NCBI GenBank assembly: GCA_937915565.1 | Contig: CALDMH010000125.1 | Coordinates: 1-17,808, forward strand | Reading direction: 5' to 3' | Source of the DNA: an uncultured Clostridia bacterium | Lineage (GTDB): Bacteria > Bacillota > Clostridia > Christensenellales > Borkfalkiaceae | DNA length: 17,808 nucleotides | In this document: piece by piece, positions 14,059-17,808 of the stretch | Numbering within the stretch: the stretch's first letter is position 1 | Layout of the letters: every line of letters begins with the position of its first letter | Position numbers and translations under genes: made by a program | The notes under the pieces: model-generated | Databases searched by the model: none | Seen by the model: only the letters and a program-made list of their open reading frames with translations | What the model was told of the DNA's origin: nothing

Positions 14059-15944
14059 AAAATAAAATAAAAATCGCGAGCGGCGTTCTCGCCTGTTCGC
14101 TCGCTTTAACGGCGGCCGCCTCGTGCGGCGCCGTTACGGGCGACAATTCGGAGTCTATGAGGAGTGGTTCGGAATCGGTAAGCGAAAGCGTTTTTCACGG
14201 ATATGACGAAAGTCTGCGCGTTGAGGACACGCGAACCGTCACGGATGAAGAATACACCGTTTTAAACGTGGTGGGAACGGACGATTACGGCAGAAAAATC
14301 GTCACCGTGGACGGGAAAAAGGATAAAGAGAAATACGTGGGAATGTTCTTCTTTCTCACGCTCGGTCAGCACGCAAACCACAAGGGAATTTACGATATAA
14401 GCAAAATCACTCAGGACGGAATGGATTTGGAAGCGTTTCAATCGAATTCCAAAGCTTCGCCCGAGGGTGCGGCGCATTTCTGGGGCGAGCCCGTTTTCGG
14501 TTATTATAATTCCGAGGACGAATGGGTTATTCGCAAACAAATAGAGATGCTCACGATGGCGGGAATCGATTTTATCGTTCTCGACACTTCCAACGCCGTG
14601 CTTTACAAAAACGTAACCGACGTTTTGTTCCCCGTTATGCTCGAATATAAAAAGGCGGGCTGGAACGTTCCGAAAGTTATGTATTATCTTGCGAACAACG
14701 ATAACGAGAACACCGTTTATCCCAGATGTTTGCGCGAGGTTTACAACTATTTTTACGCAAACGATACTTATAAGGATTTGTGGTTTTGCCCGAACGGCAA
14801 GCCTATGATAACTCGTCACGAAATTGCGGACGACGATTTCTTAAAGACGCTTGACGGCGGAATTTATTACGAATTTTTCGAGTTTAAAACGCGCCAGTGG
14901 CCGACGAGCGATTATTTTAAATCCGACGGCGCGGCGTGGATTGAATTTGAATATCCGCAGCCTCTTCACGACGACTGGATTTCGATTTCCGTCGCCCAGC
15001 ATTACAGCGTGCGTTTCAGCGACACCGTGGGAACTCACGGCAGAGGCTACGACGAGGATACCGGCAAAAACGACCACGAAAATTACGGAAAAGGGCTTAA
15101 CTATCAAACGCAGTGGGAAACGGCGTTTGATTACGAAAAAGACGGATTTAACGTTAAATACGCCTTTATCACGGGCTGGAACGAATGGGTTGCCGAAAAG
15201 ATGTACGATTCGGCAAAGAAAGTATATTTCACCGTGGACCAGTTCAACGAAGAATATTCGAGAGACATAGAGCCTTGCGTGAACGAAAAAGTGGCGGATA
15301 ATTTCTATATGCAAACAATCCGCAACGTAAAAGCGTTCAATTATTCCGAGGCAAAACATTACGTTTACCCGAAAACCACCGTGGATATGAGCCGCGACGG
15401 CGACGAATGGAAAAATATAAGAGCATACGTCGATTTCACGTCCGATTGTAAGGAACGCGACTCGGTCGGAATGGTCAGAACGATGAAATACGTCGATAAA
15501 TCCGGCAGAAACGACATCGAAACCGTTAAAGTCGCGCGCGACGACGAATATTTGTATTTCCGCGTTACGACGAAGGACGATATTACCGAATATACCCAAG
15601 GCGACGAAAAATGGATGAACGTTCTTATCAAAACGGATAACGGCACGTCGCTCTGGAACGGTTATAATTACGTTCTCAATCGCTCGGTTTCGGGCGGCAA
15701 AACGGCTGTTATGAAAGCTTCCAAAAACGGGAAATCCCTTGAAAAATGCGGCGAGGGCGAAGTTAAGGTTTACGGAAAAACTATGCTTTTGAAGGTCGCT
15801 CTCAAAGACCTCGGGCTTTCCTCGGATAACTACCATATAGAATTTAAAGTTGCGGATAACGTTGCGGGGTATAACCACGTCGAGCTTTATCGCTCGGGCG
15901 ACGCCGCGCCTATCGGCAGACTTAATTATTCTTACGGCTATTAA
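14055..15944 (+). CDS. GH71/GH99-like glycoside hydrolase lipoprotein with CBM9-like C-terminus
   Basis: The protein has 629 residues. The start at 14055 is chosen because it overlaps the previous stop (ATGA) and begins the signal peptide; the frame is open further upstream, but without a signal or ribosome binding site. Lipobox AASC gives lipidated Cys24, followed by a Ser/Glu linker. The (beta/alpha)8-type domain spans about 90-440: KYVGMFFF (93-100), HFWGEPVFGYY (141-151), IRKQIEMLTMAGIDFIVLDT (Asp177), and WNEWVAE (E377, E381) near the end. These features match GH71/GH99-like proteins, whose known members cut alpha-mannan or alpha-glucan linkages. In characterised GH99 the two acids lie in EWHE; here the spacing is EWVAE, so the activity may differ. 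Residues 443-629 resemble the CBM9-like/DOMON sandwich (ARDDEYLYFRV, MLLKVALKDL). It acts on the outer cell face. Confidence 0.78.
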   Translation: MKNKIKIASGVLACSLALTAAASCGAVTGDNSESMRSGSESVSESVFHGYDESLRVEDTRTVTDEEYTVLNVVGTDDYGRKIVTVDGKKDKEKYVGMFFFLTLGQHANHKGIYDISKITQDGMDLEAFQSNSKASPEGAAHFWGEPVFGYYNSEDEWVIRKQIEMLTMAGIDFIVLDTSNAVLYKNVTDVLFPVMLEYKKAGWNVPKVMYYLANNDNENTVYPRCLREVYNYFYANDTYKDLWFCPNGKPMITRHEIADDDFLKTLDGGIYYEFFEFKTRQWPTSDYFKSDGAAWIEFEYPQPLHDDWISISVAQHYSVRFSDTVGTHGRGYDEDTGKNDHENYGKGLNYQTQWETAFDYEKDGFNVKYAFITGWNEWVAEKMYDSAKKVYFTVDQFNEEYSRDIEPCVNEKVADNFYMQTIRNVKAFNYSEAKHYVYPKTTVDMSRDGDEWKNIRAYVDFTSDCKERDSVGMVRTMKYVDKSGRNDIETVKVARDDEYLYFRVTTKDDITEYTQGDEKWMNVLIKTDNGTSLWNGYNYVLNRSVSGGKTAVMKASKNGKSLEKCGEGEVKVYGKTMLLKVALKDLGLSSDNYHIEFKVADNVAGYNHVELYRSGDAAPIGRLNYSYGY

Positions 15945-15952
15945 ATTATTAT

Positions 15953-15985
15953 GGCTAATTCCCGCCGTTTCGGCGGGAATTAGCC
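15953..15985 (+). terminator. 15-bp hairpin between the GH and SGNH genes
   Basis: GGCTAATTCCCGCCG (15953-15967) pairs perfectly with 15971-15985 around a TTT loop. Only CGTTT then A-rich sequence follows, so the U-tract is poor. It starts 8 bases after the GH stop codon. It may cause partial termination or protect the upstream mRNA 3' end, lowering expression of the esterases compared with the genes before. Confidence 0.65.
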
Positions 15986-16017
15986 CGTTTAAAAAACGCT
16001 GACAGGAGTTTACGCCT

Positions 16018-16836
16018 ATGAAGAAGATAGTATCTTTTTTAATTCTTTTCGTTGTGATTTTTGCCCTTTCTTCCTGTAACGGCGGGGAAAGCGGCTCGCC
16101 GAGCGGCTCGGGAATACCGTCCGGCAGCGCGTCCGAAAGTTTGTCCGAAAGTTTGTCGGAAAGCGTTCACACGCCGAAGGGCGATTATATGACGGCTATT
16201 TTGGGCGACAGTATCACCGATAAAAAAACCTATAAAAATCTGATAACCACTCATTACACCGATTATCTTTACGAGAATTGCCCGTTTATCGAAAATATTC
16301 AGAACGTCGGCTACGGCGGCTCGTGCATAGCGGGTTTAAAAGACGCGCCCAAGCTCGCTCCGTCGTTTATCGAAAGATGCTCGCAGATAAAAGAAAACGC
16401 CAATCTCGTTATAGTGTTCGGCGGAACGAACGATTATTTCGGAATGGGTCCGTCCGCGCCTAATCCTTTGGGAGAATACGGCGACGAAAGCCCCGAAACT
16501 TTTTACGGCGCTTTATCAACGCTCATAAACGATATAGAAGAGGCGCACCCGAACGCGAGAATAATTTTCGTAACGCCGATATGGAGGAGCGAGCAGGAAG
16601 TGGAGGGAGTTCCGTTTAAAAACAAATTCGGTTTCACTCTCGAACAGTATGCCGAAGCGATAACCGATACGTGCGAAAAACGGAATTTGAGCAGTATCGA
16701 CGCTTTCCACGAATTGACCGAGTTCAACGCCGAAACCTGCAATACGTATTACGTGGACGGCCTGCACTTGAACGATGCAGGAAACGTAGTTCTCGGGGAA
16801 TATCTTGCAAAGAAATTGGCAAAATTATTAGATTAA
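16018..16836 (+). CDS. SGNH/GDSL-type esterase lipoprotein, copy 1
   Basis: The protein has 272 residues; ACAGGAG (16002-16008) lies nine bases before the ATG. The signal peptide ends in lipobox LSSC (Cys20), and a Ser/Gly/Pro then Ser-Glu-Ser linker runs to about 50. All four SGNH blocks are visible: GDSITD with Ser65, GYGGS (oxyanion Gly), GGTND with Asn138, and DGLHLND with Asp247 and His250. The catalytic set is complete, so it should be an active extracellular esterase. In this context, removal of acetyl or other acyl groups from a glycan is the natural reading, by inference. The next gene is a clear paralogue. The linker contains a 12-bp tandem repeat (TCCGAAAGTTTG), which could vary in copy number. 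Confidence 0.9.
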   Translation: MKKIVSFLILFVVIFALSSCNGGESGSPSGSGIPSGSASESLSESLSESVHTPKGDYMTAILGDSITDKKTYKNLITTHYTDYLYENCPFIENIQNVGYGGSCIAGLKDAPKLAPSFIERCSQIKENANLVIVFGGTNDYFGMGPSAPNPLGEYGDESPETFYGALSTLINDIEEAHPNARIIFVTPIWRSEQEVEGVPFKNKFGFTLEQYAEAITDTCEKRNLSSIDAFHELTEFNAETCNTYYVDGLHLNDAGNVVLGEYLAKKLAKLLD

Positions 16837-16864
16837 ATTGGAGAAAATCCGTAAAAACGAAAAA

Positions 16865-17695
16865 ATGAAAAGTAGATTTTTATATATTTTATTATCGATA
16901 ATTACGCTTTTGGGGCTCGTTTCGTGCGGGGAAAGCGGTTCGCCGAGCGGCTCGGGAAAACCGTCCGGCAGCGCGCCCGAAAGTTTATCCGAAAATTCGT
17001 CCGAAAGCTCGTCCGAAAGCGTTCGCGCCCCGAAAGGGTATTATTACACCGCGATTTTGGGCGACAGCATTACGGACAAAAACGTAAACAAGGATATTAT
17101 AACCACGCATTACACCGATTATCTTTACGAAAACTGTTCGTTTATCGAAAATATTCAGAACGTCGGTTACGGCGGCTCGTGTATTGCGGGTTTAAGCGAT
17201 AAGCCCGAAAAAATGTCGCCGACGTTTATAGAGAGATTTCGCCAGATAAAAAGCAACGTAAATCTCATAATAGTTTTCGGCGGAACGAACGATTACGGCA
17301 TAGGCTCGTCAACGCTTCCCAATCCTTTGGGAAAATTCGGCGACGAAAGCCCCGAAACGTTTTACGGCGGGTTGAAAACGCTTATCGACGGCATAGAACG
17401 GGATTATTCCGCGGCGAAACTCGTTTTCGTCACGCCGATATATAGAAGAGAGCAGGAGTTAGGCGGAGTTCCGAACGAAAATATATACGGCTTTACGTTA
17501 GGCGATTACGCGTCGGCGATAAAGGAAACCTGCGAAAAAAGGGGAGTGAGCTGTATCGACGCTTTCAGCGAACTCACCGAAATCAACGCGGAAACCTGCG
17601 ACGATTACGAGCTTGACGGCTTGCATCTTAACGACCAAGGGAACGTCCTGCTCGGACGATTTCTCGCAAAAAAACTTGCGGAAATATTAGACTGA
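16865..17695 (+). CDS. SGNH/GDSL-type esterase lipoprotein, copy 2
   Basis: The protein has 276 residues from ATG 16865. A TTG at 16838 would add nine polar residues before the signal peptide, so the ATG was preferred, although GGAG (16840-16843) lies 21 bases away from it; the start is therefore less certain. Lipobox LVSC gives Cys21, with a Ser/Glu linker after it. Catalytic residues are Ser68 (GDSITD), Asn142 (GGTND), Asp251 and His254 (DGLHLND). It is a tandem duplicate of the preceding gene: ITTHYTDYLYENC and FIENIQNVGYGGSCIAGL are shared exactly. Differences cluster in the linker, after GGTNDY (an extra residue and altered loop) and in the middle helices. The two may accept different acyl groups or positions. 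Confidence 0.9.
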   Translation: MKSRFLYILLSIITLLGLVSCGESGSPSGSGKPSGSAPESLSENSSESSSESVRAPKGYYYTAILGDSITDKNVNKDIITTHYTDYLYENCSFIENIQNVGYGGSCIAGLSDKPEKMSPTFIERFRQIKSNVNLIIVFGGTNDYGIGSSTLPNPLGKFGDESPETFYGGLKTLIDGIERDYSAAKLVFVTPIYRREQELGGVPNENIYGFTLGDYASAIKETCEKRGVSCIDAFSELTEINAETCDDYELDGLHLNDQGNVLLGRFLAKKLAEILD

Positions 17696-17714
17696 CAAAA
17701 GGAGAACTGCCGCA

Positions 17715-17808
17715 ATGAATTATAAATTCGACGAAAAACGGGGAATATTCACCCTTTACAATCCCGAAACGGGAAAAGATTGGAGCAATCACTTTTTTAA
17801 CGATTTGA
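17715..17808 (+). CDS. 5' end of a gene cut by the window edge, perhaps a GH94/GH36-type enzyme
   Basis: ATG 17715 follows AAAAGGAG (17697-17704) at a ten-base spacing and is open for all 31 codons to the edge. The start reads MNYKFDEKRGIFTLYNPETG, then KDWSNHFFNDL. There is no signal peptide, so it should be cytoplasmic. The 'FDE...F.L.NPET...W.N.....D' pattern recalls the N-terminus of GH94-type phosphorylases and related GH36-like proteins, which would suit an intracellular enzyme acting on the imported sugar. With only 31 residues this assignment is a guess. The apparent TGA at the last three bases is out of frame. Confidence 0.6.
   Translation, partial: MNYKFDEKRGIFTLYNPETGKDWSNHFFNDL

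Noticed and set aside
14841..15878. 345-codon minus-strand frame
   Set aside because: It lies wholly antisense to the GH71/GH99-like gene; the sense strand has signal peptide, motifs and coupling, while this frame has none.

Overview
All genes in this window lie on the + strand. The recognisable ones use strong AGGAGG-type ribosome binding sites, lipobox signal peptides and a LacI-type regulator, and there is no outer-membrane (SusC/D) machinery. This fits an uncultured, gut-type member of the Bacillota (Clostridia). The Ser/Glu/Gly-rich linkers and codon style suggest a Christensenellales-like lineage, but that placement is inference only.

Region 1 (1-538) has no convincing complete gene. 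It holds the possible tail of an upstream gene, a dispersed conserved element (149-184) followed by a 15-bp palindromic hairpin, two copies of a 32-bp tandem repeat with a decayed third, a strong hairpin terminator and a near-consensus promoter for the next gene.

Region 2 (539-4791) is a row of small enzyme genes: a multi-pass membrane protein, an L-2-amino-thiazoline-4-carboxylic acid hydrolase family protein, an alpha/beta hydrolase whose C-terminus is encoded by an inserted palindromic repeat element, a leucine-carboxyl-methyltransferase/TcmP-type O-methyltransferase, and a BAAT-C-like acyl hydrolase that overlaps the methyltransferase by 4 bp. Their shared role is unclear; small-molecule acyl or methyl chemistry is an inference.

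Region 3 (4792-5167) is an intergenic block. It has a second copy of the element seen at 149-184, a perfect 19-bp hairpin, and the promoter and operator of a LacI-family gene.

Region 4 (5168 to the end) looks like one glycan-use locus. The order is LacI-type regulator; a structured 580-bp leader carrying a second copy of the regulator's likely operator (shared pattern TTTACNCGNGTAAA); sugar-binding lipoprotein; two ABC permeases; a 1311-residue secreted protein; a GH71/GH99-like lipoprotein with a CBM9-like C-terminus; two tandem SGNH esterase lipoproteins; and the first 31 codons of another gene, perhaps a GH94-type phosphorylase. The 1311-residue protein alternates seven Ig-like domains with four copies of a module I do not recognise, and ends in a Cys/Gly-rich non-LPXTG membrane anchor. 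No ABC ATPase is encoded here, so a shared MsmX/UgpC-type ATPase elsewhere is expected. Inferred scheme: the surface protein binds or displays a glycan, the tethered GH and esterases trim and deacylate it, the importer takes up the product, and LacI senses it. The repeated module and the anchor of the giant protein are the best candidates for something not described before.
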